64,000 nucleotides of DNA from Pseudomonas psychrophila HA-4 (GTDB taxonomy: Bacteria; Pseudomonadota; Gammaproteobacteria; Pseudomonadales; Pseudomonadaceae): contig NZ_ALJC01000031.1 in the NCBI RefSeq assembly GCF_000282975.1, forward strand, positions 62,001 through 126,000, given 5' to 3'. The first letter of the stretch is position 1; every line of letters begins with the position of its first letter. Under the pieces are notes generated by a model, which made no database searches, was not told the origin of the DNA, and worked only from the letters and a program-made list of their open reading frames with translations. Below are positions 27,222-37,047 of this stretch, in pieces. A program made the position numbers and the translations under genes.

Positions 27222-27884
27222 ATGCTGCGTACGTTTCTATTGTCCTTGTTGTGCCTTACTCAGTGGGCTCATGCCGCCCCTTCGCCAAGCCCGCAAGCCG
27301 CGCACGACCTGGCTTACAGCTTGGGGGCTAGCCTTGGTGAACGCTTGCGCGATGAGGTCCCCGAGCTACAAATTCAAGCATTGATCGAAGGCTTACGAAC
27401 CGCCTACCAAGGTAAACCGCTGGCACTGAGCGATGAGCGTATTGAGCAGATTCTGACTGCGCACCAGGTACAAGCAGACGCCGAGAATGCTCAACCGAGC
27501 AGTGAAAAAGCGCTGAGCGCTGAGCGTGTTTTTTTATTCAAAGAAAAACAGCAACCCGGTGCTCGCGAGTTGGTCGACGGCATTCTCGTCACTGAACTCA
27601 AGCCTGGAACCGGGGCAAAACCAGGCGCTCAAGCGTCGGTGTATGTGAACTATGTGGGGCGCCTGCCTGACGGCACCGTATTCGACCACAGCACTCAGCC
27701 GCAATGGTTTCGCCTGGACAGCGTGATTGCAGGCTGGCGCTCAGCGCTGACGCAAATGCCGGTGGGTTCGAAGTGGAGATTAGCGATACCGTCTGATCAG
27801 GCTTATGGCGCTGAAGGGGCGGGAGATTTGATTGCGCCCTACACGCCATTGGTGTTTGAGATCGAGTTGCTCGATACCAAGTAG
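27222..27884 (+). CDS. FKBP-type peptidyl-prolyl isomerase, periplasmic
   Basis: 220 residues with a signal peptide (about residues 1-17), an FKBP_N dimerisation segment ('DLAYSLGASLGERLR') and an FKBP_C domain from ~110 ('KPGAQASVYVNYVGRLPDGTVFDHS', 'VIAGWRSALTQMPVGSKWRL', 'YGAEGAGDLIAPYTPLVFEIELL'). It is a periplasmic folding catalyst of the FkpA/Mip type. ATG 27222 follows GGAGAG; the frame from 27126 is longer but lacks this site. Its place between algP and algQ is as in P. aeruginosa. Confidence 0.92.
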   Translation: MLRTFLLSLLCLTQWAHAAPSPSPQAAHDLAYSLGASLGERLRDEVPELQIQALIEGLRTAYQGKPLALSDERIEQILTAHQVQADAENAQPSSEKALSAERVFLFKEKQQPGARELVDGILVTELKPGTGAKPGAQASVYVNYVGRLPDGTVFDHSTQPQWFRLDSVIAGWRSALTQMPVGSKWRLAIPSDQAYGAEGAGDLIAPYTPLVFEIELLDTK

Positions 27885-27916
27885 GCCGTGTCTTAGTCGC
27901 TGTTGAGTGCGACTTT

Positions 27917-28006
27917 AGACCTGTGGGAGCGGGCGTGCCCGCGATTGGACCGACAAGGTGTCTCAAACCGCGCCGTCTGCATCGCTGGCAAGCCAGGCTC
28001 ACACCC
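27917..28006. repeat. REP-pair element
   Basis: The left part (GACCTGTGGGAGCGGGCGTG at 27917) and the degenerate right arm near 27985-28004 repeat the layout of the ppx/ppk REP pair, with the shared centre word GCGATTGGA. It separates converging FKBP and algQ genes. Confidence 0.65.
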
Positions 28007-28009
28007 TGC

Positions 28010-28480
28010 TTAAACCTGCGCTGCTTCTTTCTGTTTGTGAGCGCTGTGCAGCACTTCAATCAGGCAGTCTTCAAGCTCAAAACGCTCATCCAGCAAGGCG
28101 CCAAGTTTTTTGAATTCGCCTGCGAGTTTTTCACAATCCGGACGATGGGCTTTACCGTCGCAGTGATCGTTGAAAGCCAGGGCGGCCTCGGTAATCACGT
28201 TGATTCGAGGATAGATGGTCTCAGCCAATGCGAGCCCGCGCTTATCATTGAAGGCTTGAGCCTCCTGATTGAGCTGCTCATAGATCCCGAAATGGCCTGC
28301 AGAAACGTAATCAACCAACACTTGGCAGAACTCTTTTTGAGGCCCGCGCTTGGGGTTGTTTTGTTGATCAATGACCGCTGCGTAAGCCATAACAAGTTTA
28401 CGGCGCTCGTTCAACCAGCGATCTATCAACTGGTGGACACCATTGAAACGTTCCTGAGCACTCTCACATCTTTCGAGCAT
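28010..28480 (-). CDS. algQ: Anti-sigma-70 regulator AlgQ/Rsd
   Basis: 156 residues, Rsd/AlgQ length, opening MLERCESAQERF and containing 'GHFGIYEQLNQEAQAFND' and 'LGALLDERFELEDCLIEVLH'. It binds the primary sigma factor region 4 in stationary phase and was found as an alginate regulator. The frame extends to 28576 but ATG 28480 starts the family N-terminus. Close by are algP, algR and hem genes, the same regulatory neighbourhood as in P. aeruginosa. Confidence 0.95.
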   Translation of the reverse strand: MLERCESAQERFNGVHQLIDRWLNERRKLVMAYAAVIDQQNNPKRGPQKEFCQVLVDYVSAGHFGIYEQLNQEAQAFNDKRGLALAETIYPRINVITEAALAFNDHCDGKAHRPDCEKLAGEFKKLGALLDERFELEDCLIEVLHSAHKQKEAAQV

Positions 28481-28665
28481 GATGATCTCTCTTCCCTTGT
28501 GGGCCCATGCCACCCGATTTTTGACCGGGCCTAAGTGAACCAAAACCTGTGTTGGTACACCGGCATTGGGCGGCATAACTCCAATAATGCGTGCGGGCCA
28601 GATTATGCCCGCTCGACAACTGCTTCAAGGTACGCACGAGAGAAAGTTCATACAAGCGTTTAATA

Positions 28666-29199
28666 CTAACTGCTACTTCCCGTCGCAGGCCGAATGCGTT
28701 TTCTGAAGAAAAAGGAGCGCAACACCTGAAACAGACTCAGCACTGCCAGCCCTGAAAAGGCCAGCAGACTTAGCTCGGGAATGCTCAAGTCAAACAGCGT
28801 CCATTGAATTTGCGCACAGGCTTGCGTGTCCCGGTAGACCGACATAAATATCTGGCTGAGCGAAAGGTTGCTCCACAAATGAGCCAGATCGGGCTGACAG
28901 ATCATCAGTTGTTCAGGCGCAAATCGCTGACTGAGCACCTGCTTGGTCGCACTCGCCGCGCCAGCGATTGCCAGCAACATGACCAGAAATGAATACGCCA
29001 GCGAACCGAAATGGCGAGGTGCATGAACATATGCAATCAAATTGACGAAACAGAATGCCTGCAAGAGGTAACGCTGTATTAAACAGAGCAAACAGGGCGT
29101 CAGCCCCGCCCCATACTCTAGGTACAGCGAAGCGTACAGCACCAAGGCACTGGCTAAAAAAGCCACAAGGAACAGGACACGTGAGCAGGCCAAAAACAT
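28666..29199 (-). CDS. dsbB: Disulfide bond formation protein B (DsbB/DsbH)
   Basis: 177 residues with four membrane segments. The first periplasmic loop has the redox pair TPCLLC (about residues 35-39) followed by 'LIQRYLLQAF', and the second loop has a Cys pair in 'MICQPDL' and 'TQACAQ'. It re-oxidises DsbA and passes electrons to quinone. In P. aeruginosa the homologue at this position is called dsbH; a second dsbB is usually elsewhere. Confidence 0.93.
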   Translation of the reverse strand: MFLACSRVLFLVAFLASALVLYASLYLEYGAGLTPCLLCLIQRYLLQAFCFVNLIAYVHAPRHFGSLAYSFLVMLLAIAGAASATKQVLSQRFAPEQLMICQPDLAHLWSNLSLSQIFMSVYRDTQACAQIQWTLFDLSIPELSLLAFSGLAVLSLFQVLRSFFFRKRIRPATGSSS

Positions 29200-29278
29200 G
29201 GCTTATCCGAAACAAAAGGGACAGGCGATTACGGTAGAGGAAAGCCATCAGCCCTTTCAAGGCCAGCCAATACGGACA

Positions 29279-29319
29279 CTTCCTTAAGCCTGTAGGGAAT
29301 TACCGACAGGCTTAGGAAG
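29279..29319. other. Long hairpin between hemY and dsbB genes
   Basis: CTTCCTTAAGCCTGT (29279-29293) pairs with ACAGGCTTAGGAAG (29306-29319), a 14-bp stem with one bulged T. It lies 73 bases after the hemY stop on the minus strand. With no T-tract it is more likely an mRNA end stabiliser or REP-type stop than a simple terminator. Confidence 0.5.
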
Positions 29320-29391
29320 CATTGAGAGAAAATGGCGTCTGAAATTTCCGCAAGCACCTCAAAAGCGAATAACACCCGCAGTGGCAGCGCC

Positions 29392-30618
29392 CTATTCCGG
29401 CAACGGCAGCGCCAATAGACGCTCATCCAGCAGGTTCAAGCCTTCCTGAAACAACTGATTGCTGCGGGCAGTGTCGCCCAACTGCGCCAGAAGCCGTGCA
29501 AGCTCTGCACACGTTTCAGGGTTTCGCTCGAGTTTGAGGCTGCTCTCGAGGTAATCCCGAGCCTTGCCCCACAGGCTGTTTTGTAAGCACAAACGCCCCA
29601 GGGTCAGCAGCAAACTGGCGTCCGCAGGATGCGCTTTAAGCCAGCCTTCGGCAGTCTGCAATTGCTTCACCGGGTCGCTGCCTCGAAGCAGGCCATAGAG
29701 TCGCACCAGGTGACTGTCGTAGGTGCGCTTGAGTGCCCCGCGCACAACTTCTTCGGCCTCGGACTGCGCGCCCAGTCGGCGCAATTGCTCGGAGTAAGCC
29801 AAAACCAGTGTCGGCTCTTGACGTTGTGCGGAGGTCAATTGCTGCCACGCCAGTGTCAGTGATTGCAGGCCCGCATCGCCCTCTGTATTGCGTTGCGCCG
29901 CCAAGCTGAGGTTTTGCCCCCAGGCACGGCGCTCAAGCTCAGCAAGCTCTTGGGCCGGCAACACTTTGTCTTTACGCAGCTCGGGCAACAAGCGAATCAG
30001 CGCTCCCCAGTCGCCGCGCTGTTGGTGCAGACGTTGCAACTGACGCAACACCTGCACGTTGTGCGGGTGGCGTTCGTGCATGGCTTGCAAGGTCGTCAGC
30101 GCGCCTTCTGTGTCAGCACGGTCGACCTGCAATTGCGCATGGCTCAACGCAATGGCCAGTTCGGCCTGAGGCTGACGCTCCAGCGCGCGCTCAAGCAGGC
30201 TGTCACTTTCTTCGTAGCGCCCTTGCTCATTGGCTGCTCGCGCTGCACCGAGGTAGTAAAGCAGCGGTTGACGTTCGGCTTCTGCCGCACGAGAAAGGTG
30301 TTTTTGAGCACTGGCCCAACGCCCCTCGGCAAGATCCATTTGCCCCTGCTCGATAGCGACCTGCACCCGACGGCTGCGGTTGCGTCGCGACCAAGGGTTA
30401 ACCAGTCCGGTCGACGCTGTGAACAGCTCAACCAGCAACTTGATACCCCAAATCACCAGCCACAGGATCACCAGCACAGCCGCAGAGGCCCACACACTGG
30501 ACTCGTAGCGGAAGTTTTTGTAGGCAACCAGCACATAACCTGCGTCCTCAGCGATTGCCAGGCCGACGCAAGCAGCGGCCGCAATCAACAAGAACACAAT
30601 CACATAAAGGCGTTTCAT
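29392..30618 (-). CDS. hemY: HemY, tetratricopeptide membrane protein of the hem operon
   Basis: 408 residues. Two N-terminal membrane segments (~1-25 and 40-65) precede a long TPR region ('GRYEESDSLLERALERQP', 'LARLLAQLGDTARSNQLF'). In proteobacteria this HemY lies in the hemCDXY operon and is thought to organise a haem-synthesis complex; it is unrelated to the oxidase named HemY in Gram-positives. Start overlaps the hemX stop by four bases. Confidence 0.94.
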   Translation of the reverse strand: MKRLYVIVFLLIAAAACVGLAIAEDAGYVLVAYKNFRYESSVWASAAVLVILWLVIWGIKLLVELFTASTGLVNPWSRRNRSRRVQVAIEQGQMDLAEGRWASAQKHLSRAAEAERQPLLYYLGAARAANEQGRYEESDSLLERALERQPQAELAIALSHAQLQVDRADTEGALTTLQAMHERHPHNVQVLRQLQRLHQQRGDWGALIRLLPELRKDKVLPAQELAELERRAWGQNLSLAAQRNTEGDAGLQSLTLAWQQLTSAQRQEPTLVLAYSEQLRRLGAQSEAEEVVRGALKRTYDSHLVRLYGLLRGSDPVKQLQTAEGWLKAHPADASLLLTLGRLCLQNSLWGKARDYLESSLKLERNPETCAELARLLAQLGDTARSNQLFQEGLNLLDERLLALPLPE

Positions 30619-31742
30619 GGACGGGTCTCCTGCGCAGGATTGGCAGCCGCACGACCCGGTTCATCAGCCTCGACATGGCGGCGTTCAAGGTACGCCTGAA
30701 CCGCACTCAAGGTGCCCGCGAGGTCTGGGGTTTTGACCGCAACTGGCTGTTTACTGAGCTCAACCACTTGTTCCAGAATCTTTTTGCTTAGGGCATTGTC
30801 TTGATTGAAGTTGCCTTTGAGCACCTCTTGCGCTTGGGCCAGCGCCTGGGTGTACACCGATTCTTGACCATTGAGTGCAGCCCATTGCGCTTGCTCCAGC
30901 GCCAAGCTCAAGGCGAGGCGCACCTGAGTCAGGCTTTGGCCCGCCAGCAGTGGCCGCACGTTTTTGTCGGCATTGAAGTCGATGCGGATGTAATGCGAAA
31001 TCTCATCCCACCACTGCGCGAAGCGGCTTGCGCCGTCACCATCGGCAGTCAGCCCCAGTAACGAATCGCCTGAATCCTTGAATTCGGGCGCTAATGCGTT
31101 GAGCTGAACCACTTGATCGCGCAAGGCCGCCAACTGCAAAAACAAGCCGGTGCGGTCAGGCTGCTCAACGCTGCGCAAGGCTGCCAGACTCTTGGCTAAT
31201 TGTTCGCGCGCAGCGAATGAGGCCGGATCATTTTGTTCACGCAAAATATCATCCGCGCCCTGCACCAATGCCTGCGCACTGCTGATGTCTTGTAGTGCTG
31301 ACAAACGCAAGCTGGCCAGGCGTAGCAAGTGCTCGGCTTCAGCCAGACGCCAGTCTTTGCGGCTCGCACCCAGTACCGTTTCAAGGCGCTGATTCAAGCG
31401 CTGTTGATCGCCCTGCAATTGCACAACCAACTGGCGTTGGTTATCCAACTCGTTGGCAGCAGGCAATTGATTGAGGCGGGTCAGCAATTGTTGCTCGCCC
31501 TGTTTGATCGACAGTGTTTGCGCGCCCAGTGCCTGAACCTCAGACAACTGCTCTGCGGTGCTGGCCTGCAGGTGACGCACCTGCCACACCCCCCAACCGC
31601 CAATCGCAATACCGGCAGCACCTAGCAACAGTGCAAAGGCGGCCAAGCCATTGCTCCGACGCTCAGGTTTGCTCACTGGCTTTTCAACCGGCGCTTCTGG
31701 CGCGGGCTGCACGTGTTCTTTTGGCAAGACTGTTTCGCTCAC
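30615..31742 (-). CDS. hemX: HemX, membrane protein of the hem operon
   Basis: 375 residues, one membrane segment (~50-70: 'LAAFALLLGAAGIAIGGWGVW'-like, split by family) after a Pro/Glu-rich tail, then a periplasmic coiled-coil region with 'DWRLAEAEHLLRLASLRL', a HemX signature. Often mislabelled uroporphyrinogen-III methyltransferase; no methyltransferase motifs are present. I set the start at GTG 31742 because AAAGGATGG lies eight bases upstream; the frame beginning at 31850 overlaps hemD. Confidence 0.9.
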   Translation of the reverse strand: MSETVLPKEHVQPAPEAPVEKPVSKPERRSNGLAAFALLLGAAGIAIGGWGVWQVRHLQASTAEQLSEVQALGAQTLSIKQGEQQLLTRLNQLPAANELDNQRQLVVQLQGDQQRLNQRLETVLGASRKDWRLAEAEHLLRLASLRLSALQDISSAQALVQGADDILREQNDPASFAAREQLAKSLAALRSVEQPDRTGLFLQLAALRDQVVQLNALAPEFKDSGDSLLGLTADGDGASRFAQWWDEISHYIRIDFNADKNVRPLLAGQSLTQVRLALSLALEQAQWAALNGQESVYTQALAQAQEVLKGNFNQDNALSKKILEQVVELSKQPVAVKTPDLAGTLSAVQAYLERRHVEADEPGRAAANPAQETRP

Positions 31743-31758
31743 GTATCCATCCTTTGCG

Positions 31759-32526
31759 TTAGAAAGCAGGTACGGGGTGTTCCCGTAGCGCCGCCAGCAA
31801 AGCCGCAGCGCTCGCGCCACGACAATCCACAACGTTTTTGGCCCCCGCACTGCGCGCTATCTGCGCAACCCGAGGGCTTGGAACAAACAACGTCATGCAG
31901 CCAAGTTGCGGCCAGGCATCGCCTGCCAACTGGTGCAAATGTTCAAACCCCTGTCCACTGCTGACCACTAGGCCGTTCAGGCGTTCCACTTTTACGCGCT
32001 GAGGCAGTGTTTGAGGCGGGTATAACGGCAAGTCTCGACGATACAGTTCAAGGTAGTCGACCTGTGCGCCAAGGCTGCGCATGCGTTCAGCCAGCATCTC
32101 TCGCCCGCCTTCGCCCCGCATGATCAACACCCGTGGCTCGTTACACGCAACAGCCTGCGTAAATGCCGGCAGCGCCAGCAAGGCCTCGCTGTCATCTGCG
32201 GATAAAGGGTAGCTAACATCGAGGCCATAGTCGGCGAGAATCTGCGCGGTAGCGGCACCGACACTGAACCACTTTTGCGCGGGGGGTTGCGGCCAGTAGT
32301 GGCTGACCAGCTCTAGGCCAAGTCGAGCCGCAGGTTTGCTTACCACGATCACCGCGCAATAACGGTTCAGGTTCGCGATCAGATCGCGCTGACTATCGCT
32401 CAATGCCAATGGCTCGATGGCCAGCAGCGGCAGACGACTGCTGAACACCCCCGCGGCGGCCAACGCGCTCGCGAGAGCCGCCGACTCTTCGGCGGGTCGG
32501 GTCAGCAGCAGGCGCCAGCCTGTCAC
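31759..32526 (-). CDS. hemD: Uroporphyrinogen-III synthase
   Basis: 255 residues, HemD size, opening '[19 protein letters not shown]' with the two-domain fold and the conserved '[10 protein letters not shown]' segment near residue 185. It closes and inverts hydroxymethylbilane to uroporphyrinogen III. The start overlaps the hemC stop by four bases, so the two are co-translated. Confidence 0.95.
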   Translation of the reverse strand: MTGWRLLLTRPAEESAALASALAAAGVFSSRLPLLAIEPLALSDSQRDLIANLNRYCAVIVVSKPAARLGLELVSHYWPQPPAQKWFSVGAATAQILADYGLDVSYPLSADDSEALLALPAFTQAVACNEPRVLIMRGEGGREMLAERMRSLGAQVDYLELYRRDLPLYPPQTLPQRVKVERLNGLVVSSGQGFEHLHQLAGDAWPQLGCMTLFVPSPRVAQIARSAGAKNVVDCRGASAAALLAALREHPVPAF

Positions 32527-33464
32527 TCGTGGCCCGCCTCACCGTAAACCGCTTTGAGAATCGCACCAGCACCTTGCGCCAGCAAGTCTTCAGCCACCTG
32601 AATCCCCAATGCTGTCGCTGCGCTTTGCGGGGCACGGGCCTGGGCGCTCAATAGCACGCCACCGCTCGGTTCGCCGACCAGGCCACGTAGCCAAATTTGC
32701 TCACCTTCAAGCACTGCATAACAGGCAATCGGCACCTGACAGCCGCCATTCAGATGTTTGTTAAGCGCTCGCTCGGCAGTGACGCGCACGGCTGTGTCGG
32801 CATGGTGCAGCGGCGCCAGCAAGGCGTGAATTTCGTTGTCAGCGCTGCGGCATTCAATACCTACGGCGCCTTGGCCGCCAGCCGGCAGGCTGTCTTCGAT
32901 GCTGATCGCCGAGGTAATGCGGTCTTCAAAGCCCAAGCGGATCAGGCCCGCAGCAGCCAGGATGATGGCGTCGTATTCGCCCGCGTCGAGCTTGGCCAGA
33001 CGGGTGTTGACGTTGCCGCGCAGAAAACGGATTTGCAGATCAGGACGACGGGTCAATAACTGGGCCTGACGGCGCAGGCTAGACGTTCCGACCACGCTGC
33101 CTTGAGGCAAATCGTCGAGGCTGGCAAACGTATTGGAGACGAAAGCGTCGCGCGGGTCTTCGCGCTCGCAGATGCAGAACAAACCAAGGCCTTCAGGGAA
33201 GTCCATCGGGACGTCTTTCATCGAGTGCACAGCGATGTCGGCTTCGTTTTCGAGCAGGGCGGTTTCTAGTTCTTTGACGAACAGGCCCTTGCCGCCGATT
33301 TTCGACAGTGGTGAGTCCAGCAGCTTGTCGCCACGGCTGACCATAGGCACCAGCGTCACCACAAGACTTGGGTGAGCCTGCTCTAAACGGGCTTTAACGT
33401 ATTCGGCCTGCCACAGGGCCAAGGCGCTTTTACGGGTAGCGATGCGGATTTCGCGAGAGGACAT
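32523..33464 (-). CDS. hemC: Porphobilinogen deaminase
   Basis: 313 residues, family length. '[16 protein letters not shown]' at the start, '[12 protein letters not shown]' with substrate-binding arginines, and the dipyrromethane-attachment Cys in '[12 protein letters not shown]' (about 242) are all present. First gene of hemCDXY; makes hydroxymethylbilane from four porphobilinogens. The gap to algR is 128 bases and should contain its promoter. Confidence 0.98.
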   Translation of the reverse strand: MSSREIRIATRKSALALWQAEYVKARLEQAHPSLVVTLVPMVSRGDKLLDSPLSKIGGKGLFVKELETALLENEADIAVHSMKDVPMDFPEGLGLFCICEREDPRDAFVSNTFASLDDLPQGSVVGTSSLRRQAQLLTRRPDLQIRFLRGNVNTRLAKLDAGEYDAIILAAAGLIRLGFEDRITSAISIEDSLPAGGQGAVGIECRSADNEIHALLAPLHHADTAVRVTAERALNKHLNGGCQVPIACYAVLEGEQIWLRGLVGEPSGGVLLSAQARAPQSAATALGIQVAEDLLAQGAGAILKAVYGEAGHE

Positions 33465-33592
33465 GGATCAATCCGTACTGAAAAGATACGGCTGATAATA
33501 ACAGCTCAGCCAAAACAGCTTTGACTTGTATCAGAAAGTACGTGGCCTCCCTGGCCCAAAACCGTCCCCCATGTGCTCTTTAGCCCTGCAGG

Positions 33593-34339
33593 CTAAAGCT
33601 GTTGCATCATTTTTCGCACACCCGCGACATGACGTCGACTTACAATCAGCGCATCGCCATTGAGCCCCTTGAGGAACAACTGAAAATGCCCCAACGGAGT
33701 GCGCTGCATACGCTCTATGCGATCACGCGCCACCAATGCATTGCGGTGAATGCGTACAAAACGATCACCGAATTCGTCTTCAAGGGCTTTGAGCGGTTCA
33801 TCAAGCAGGACTTCGCCGCCCTCGTGACGCAAGGTCACGTATTTATGATCAGCAATGAAGTAAATCACTTTGTCGATGGGGATCAGCTCAATGCCTTTTC
33901 GGGTTCGGGCACTGATGTGACTACGCGGGCCGCTGCCCGTTTGCGCAGCAGGCCGCGTAAGGGCCGCCAGTTGCACGCGATTTGGCCGGTGGGCGTCTTT
34001 CAAGGCCGCACTCAGGGCCTCGGCGCTGACCGGCTTGTGCACGTAGCTGACACCGCTGTCTTGCAAGGCCTGCACGGAAAACTCGTCAGGCGCGACGCAA
34101 AACACCACCGCGGGTGGCAACTCACGCTCACATAATTTGGCTGCTACCTGTAACCCGTCCAAGCCCGGCATCTGGATGTCGAGAAGAACGACATCCGGTT
34201 TCAGACTTTCGATCAGGCTCAGTGCCTCTTCGCCATGAGTGGCGGCGGGCTCTAGCAACGTATAACCCCCGGCGACGCTGAGCAAACGGCTCAAATGTTC
34301 GCGGGCCAAGGTTTCGTCATCAACGATCAGGACATTCAT
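33593..34339 (-). CDS. algR: LytTR-type response regulator AlgR
   Basis: 248 residues exactly as AlgR. The receiver domain has the acidic pair 'VDDET' and phospho-acceptor Asp in 'DVVLLDIQMPGLDG' (~54); the LytTR DNA-binding domain (~143-245) contains 'KGIELIPIDKVIYFIADHKYV' and 'FVRIHRNALV'. In P. aeruginosa AlgR controls alginate, type IV pili and other traits. ATG 34339 starts the family N-terminus. The sensor algZ/fimS, normally on the other side, is absent here: argH follows divergently after 384 bases. Confidence 0.96.
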   Translation of the reverse strand: MNVLIVDDETLAREHLSRLLSVAGGYTLLEPAATHGEEALSLIESLKPDVVLLDIQMPGLDGLQVAAKLCERELPPAVVFCVAPDEFSVQALQDSGVSYVHKPVSAEALSAALKDAHRPNRVQLAALTRPAAQTGSGPRSHISARTRKGIELIPIDKVIYFIADHKYVTLRHEGGEVLLDEPLKALEDEFGDRFVRIHRNALVARDRIERMQRTPLGHFQLFLKGLNGDALIVSRRHVAGVRKMMQQL

Positions 34340-34723
34340 ATAGCGCTGTATTCCTGCGTGAGTCTCGCACAAGGATAGCGTAGACAGGTGAAGTGACGAC
34401 TGTCACGGCGATCCACGCTAAGACTAGCGCGAAGGCCAAAAAGTGCCGCAAGTGGCACAGCAAAATTCACCTGTGTCTGTTGCTCGATTTAATACCGGAT
34501 ACGTCCAACAATCTACAACGACCTGTAAAGACTGATCCCTACGAGCAACTGTAGACGTTTGCCAAGACGAAAGTGGCCAATCGATACATTTCGTTTCGGT
34601 ATTTTGTTTATACCTCACTTCATCTAAAACCTGCCGACCTGCGTCAACGCCATGAATGGCAACCCTGTTATGATCTGCAGCAACTTTTTTATGTACTCCC
34701 CTCAGCCGATTACGAGCGAATCC
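34340..34723. other. Gene-free stretch between algR and argH
   Basis: This 384-base divergent gap occupies the place where algZ/fimS lies in P. aeruginosa. I translated no frame resembling a histidine kinase or a remnant of one. It should hold the algR and argH promoters; no regulator site could be picked out. Confidence 0.55.
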
Positions 34724-36118
34724 ATGAGCACCGACAAGACCAATCAGTCCTGGGGCGGCCGCTTCAGTGAACCCGTCGACGCCTTCGTTGCGCGCTTCAC
34801 TGCCTCCGTCACTTTCGACCAGCGCCTTTATCGTCACGACATCATGGGCTCTGTGGCCCACGCCACCATGCTGGCCAAGGTCGGCGTGCTGACCGATGCC
34901 GAGCGCGACAGCATCATCGAAGGTTTGAAAACCATCCAGGGCGAAATCGAGGCCGGCACCTTTGACTGGCGCATCGACCTAGAAGACGTGCACATGAACA
35001 TTGAGGCGCGCCTGACCGATCGCATCGGTGTGACCGGTAAAAAATTGCACACCGGCCGTAGCCGTAACGACCAGGTAGCAACCGATATTCGCCTGTGGCT
35101 GCGTGATGAAATCGACGTCATCCTGGCTGAAATTACGCGCCTGCAAAAAGGCCTGCTGGAGCAAGCCGAGCGCGAAGCCGAGACCATCATGCCGGGCTTC
35201 ACGCACCTGCAAACGGCTCAACCGGTGACTTTCGGTCACCACATGCTGGCCTGGTTCGAAATGCTGAGCCGCGACTATGAGCGCCTTATCGACTGCCGCA
35301 AGCGCACTAACCGCATGCCTCTGGGCAGCGCCGCACTGGCCGGTACGACCTACCCGATTGACCGCGAACTGACTGCTCAATTGCTGGGCTTTGACGCTGT
35401 GGGCGGCAACTCGCTGGACAACGTTTCCGACCGCGATTTCGCCATCGAATTCTGCGCCGCCGCCAGCATCGCGATGATGCACTTGTCGCGCTTCTCCGAA
35501 GAGCTGGTGCTGTGGACCAGCGCTCAATTCCAGTTCATTGATCTGCCAGACCGTTTCTGCACCGGCAGCTCGATCATGCCGCAAAAGAAAAACCCCGACG
35601 TGCCCGAGCTGGTTCGTGGCAAAAGTGGCCGTGTGTTTGGCGCCTTGATGGGCCTGCTGACCCTGATGAAAGGCCAGCCATTGGCCTACAACAAGGACAA
35701 CCAAGAAGACAAAGAGCCGCTGTTCGACGCTGCCGACACCTTGCGTGATTCGCTGCGCGCCTTTGCGGACATGATCCCGGCGATCAAACCCAAGCACGCG
35801 ATCATGCGTGAAGCAGCGCTACGTGGTTTCTCGACGGCAACTGACTTAGCCGACTACCTAGTGCGCCGTGGCTTACCGTTCCGTGACTGCCACGAGATCG
35901 TGGGCCATGCCGTGAAGTATGGCGTGGAGACGGGCAAAGACCTGGCTGAAATGAGCCTGGAAGAACTGCGCCAGTTCAGCGATCAGATCGAAGACGATGT
36001 GTTTGCGGTGCTGACCCTGGAAGGTTCGGTCAATGCGCGTAACCACATCGGCGGCACTGCACCTGCTCAGGTGAAAGCAGCTGTTGTTCGCGGCAAGGCG
36101 TTGTTGGCCAGCCGTTAA
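34724..36118 (+). CDS. argH: Argininosuccinate lyase
   Basis: 464 residues, family length. The fumarase/aspartase superfamily signature '[12 protein letters not shown]' (about residue 285) and '[13 protein letters not shown]' are present. Splits argininosuccinate into arginine and fumarate. ATG 34724 is preferred to upstream in-frame Met codons because it begins the family N-terminus [14 protein letters not shown]. Confidence 0.98.
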   Translation: MSTDKTNQSWGGRFSEPVDAFVARFTASVTFDQRLYRHDIMGSVAHATMLAKVGVLTDAERDSIIEGLKTIQGEIEAGTFDWRIDLEDVHMNIEARLTDRIGVTGKKLHTGRSRNDQVATDIRLWLRDEIDVILAEITRLQKGLLEQAEREAETIMPGFTHLQTAQPVTFGHHMLAWFEMLSRDYERLIDCRKRTNRMPLGSAALAGTTYPIDRELTAQLLGFDAVGGNSLDNVSDRDFAIEFCAAASIAMMHLSRFSEELVLWTSAQFQFIDLPDRFCTGSSIMPQKKNPDVPELVRGKSGRVFGALMGLLTLMKGQPLAYNKDNQEDKEPLFDAADTLRDSLRAFADMIPAIKPKHAIMREAALRGFSTATDLADYLVRRGLPFRDCHEIVGHAVKYGVETGKDLAEMSLEELRQFSDQIEDDVFAVLTLEGSVNARNHIGGTAPAQVKAAVVRGKALLASR

Positions 36119-36129
36119 TAGCGCGAACC

Positions 36130-36197
36130 GTGTAGGAGCGAGCTTGTTCGCGATCTTTTAAACATTCAAAAGATCGCGAGGCAGCTCGGGCCTACAA
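36130..36197. repeat. REP-like palindrome
   Basis: TGTAGGAGCGAGCTTG opens an element whose arms TCGCGATCTTTT and AAAAGATCGCGA are perfect inverse copies, closing with GGGCCTACAA. Same core as the repeats at 886, 11360 and 23015. Between converging argH and GST genes. Confidence 0.75.
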
Positions 36198-36199
36198 AC

Positions 36200-36859
36200 T
36201 CAGGCTGTTTTGATTCGCTCCAGAAACAGCGGAATATCCTCCATCCGCTCTGCCGCGACTCTCTGTACGTTCGGATTTTTGGCTAACAACGCCAGCAACG
36301 CCCGCGCTTTGGGCATGTCAGCCAGCACATCCACATCAAACAGCTTTTTCGCCACCATGGCGGCCAAATCCACGCTGTAGAGAAAGTACAGATCCGCCAC
36401 CGTGAATTGCTCACCCATCACGTACGGGGCAAATTTCGCGCGCCGCGACAATGTCGCAAATCCCTTGATCATGTCCCGCTCAGCCTTGCGCTTGAGTGCC
36501 TCGGGCGTAGGTCGTCCGCCAAAAATCACTTCGGCGTAACACAGCCGCGCAGGCAGTTCGATGTATAGCTCGATTTCTTTAGCCATGGCGCGCACTTGGG
36601 CGCGGGCGAAAGGGTCAGGCGGTAATAGCGCAGGCCCACATTGAGTCTCTTCGAGGTAGTCCAGAATCGCATCGGTTTCACTGAGAAACCCTTGTTCGGT
36701 CTCTAGCGCCGGGACTTTGCCGCGCGGGCTGACCGCGAGAATGGCCGGGTTCTGACACCCGTGAAAAGGCACAACCTCGTAAGCAATACCCTTTTCCAAT
36801 AGTGCTAACTTGACCATATTGAAGTAGTTACTGGCCGCAAATCCGTAAAGTTTCAGCAT
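36200..36859 (-). CDS. Glutathione S-transferase family protein 1
   Basis: 219 residues. N-terminal thioredoxin-like domain with 'LYGFAASNYFNMVKLALLEKG' split as 'FAASNYFNMVKLAL' and 'SPRGKVPALE' (cis-Pro for glutathione binding), then the helical domain with 'FTVADLYFLYSVDLAAMV'. ATG 36859 is chosen over ATG 36868 because TAAGG is six to nine bases away and the resulting N-terminus MLKLYGF equals that of the tandem paralogue. Likely cytosolic conjugation or isomerisation; substrate unknown. Confidence 0.9.
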   Translation of the reverse strand: MLKLYGFAASNYFNMVKLALLEKGIAYEVVPFHGCQNPAILAVSPRGKVPALETEQGFLSETDAILDYLEETQCGPALLPPDPFARAQVRAMAKEIELYIELPARLCYAEVIFGGRPTPEALKRKAERDMIKGFATLSRRAKFAPYVMGEQFTVADLYFLYSVDLAAMVAKKLFDVDVLADMPKARALLALLAKNPNVQRVAAERMEDIPLFLERIKTA

Positions 36860-37047
36860 CTCGGTCATCCTTAAATAGTTAGAGCATCAACTCTATTTAG
36901 GCTAATGACTGCGACGGAATTCGCACTAAACGACCTATTACAGAATGCATCTAAATGTGTTTACTTATGACAACAACTTAGAGAAAAACCCTACTTCTGT
37001 GTTCGAAAAAACGCCAGCGTAATAGCTGGCGTTCGTACGACTAACCG

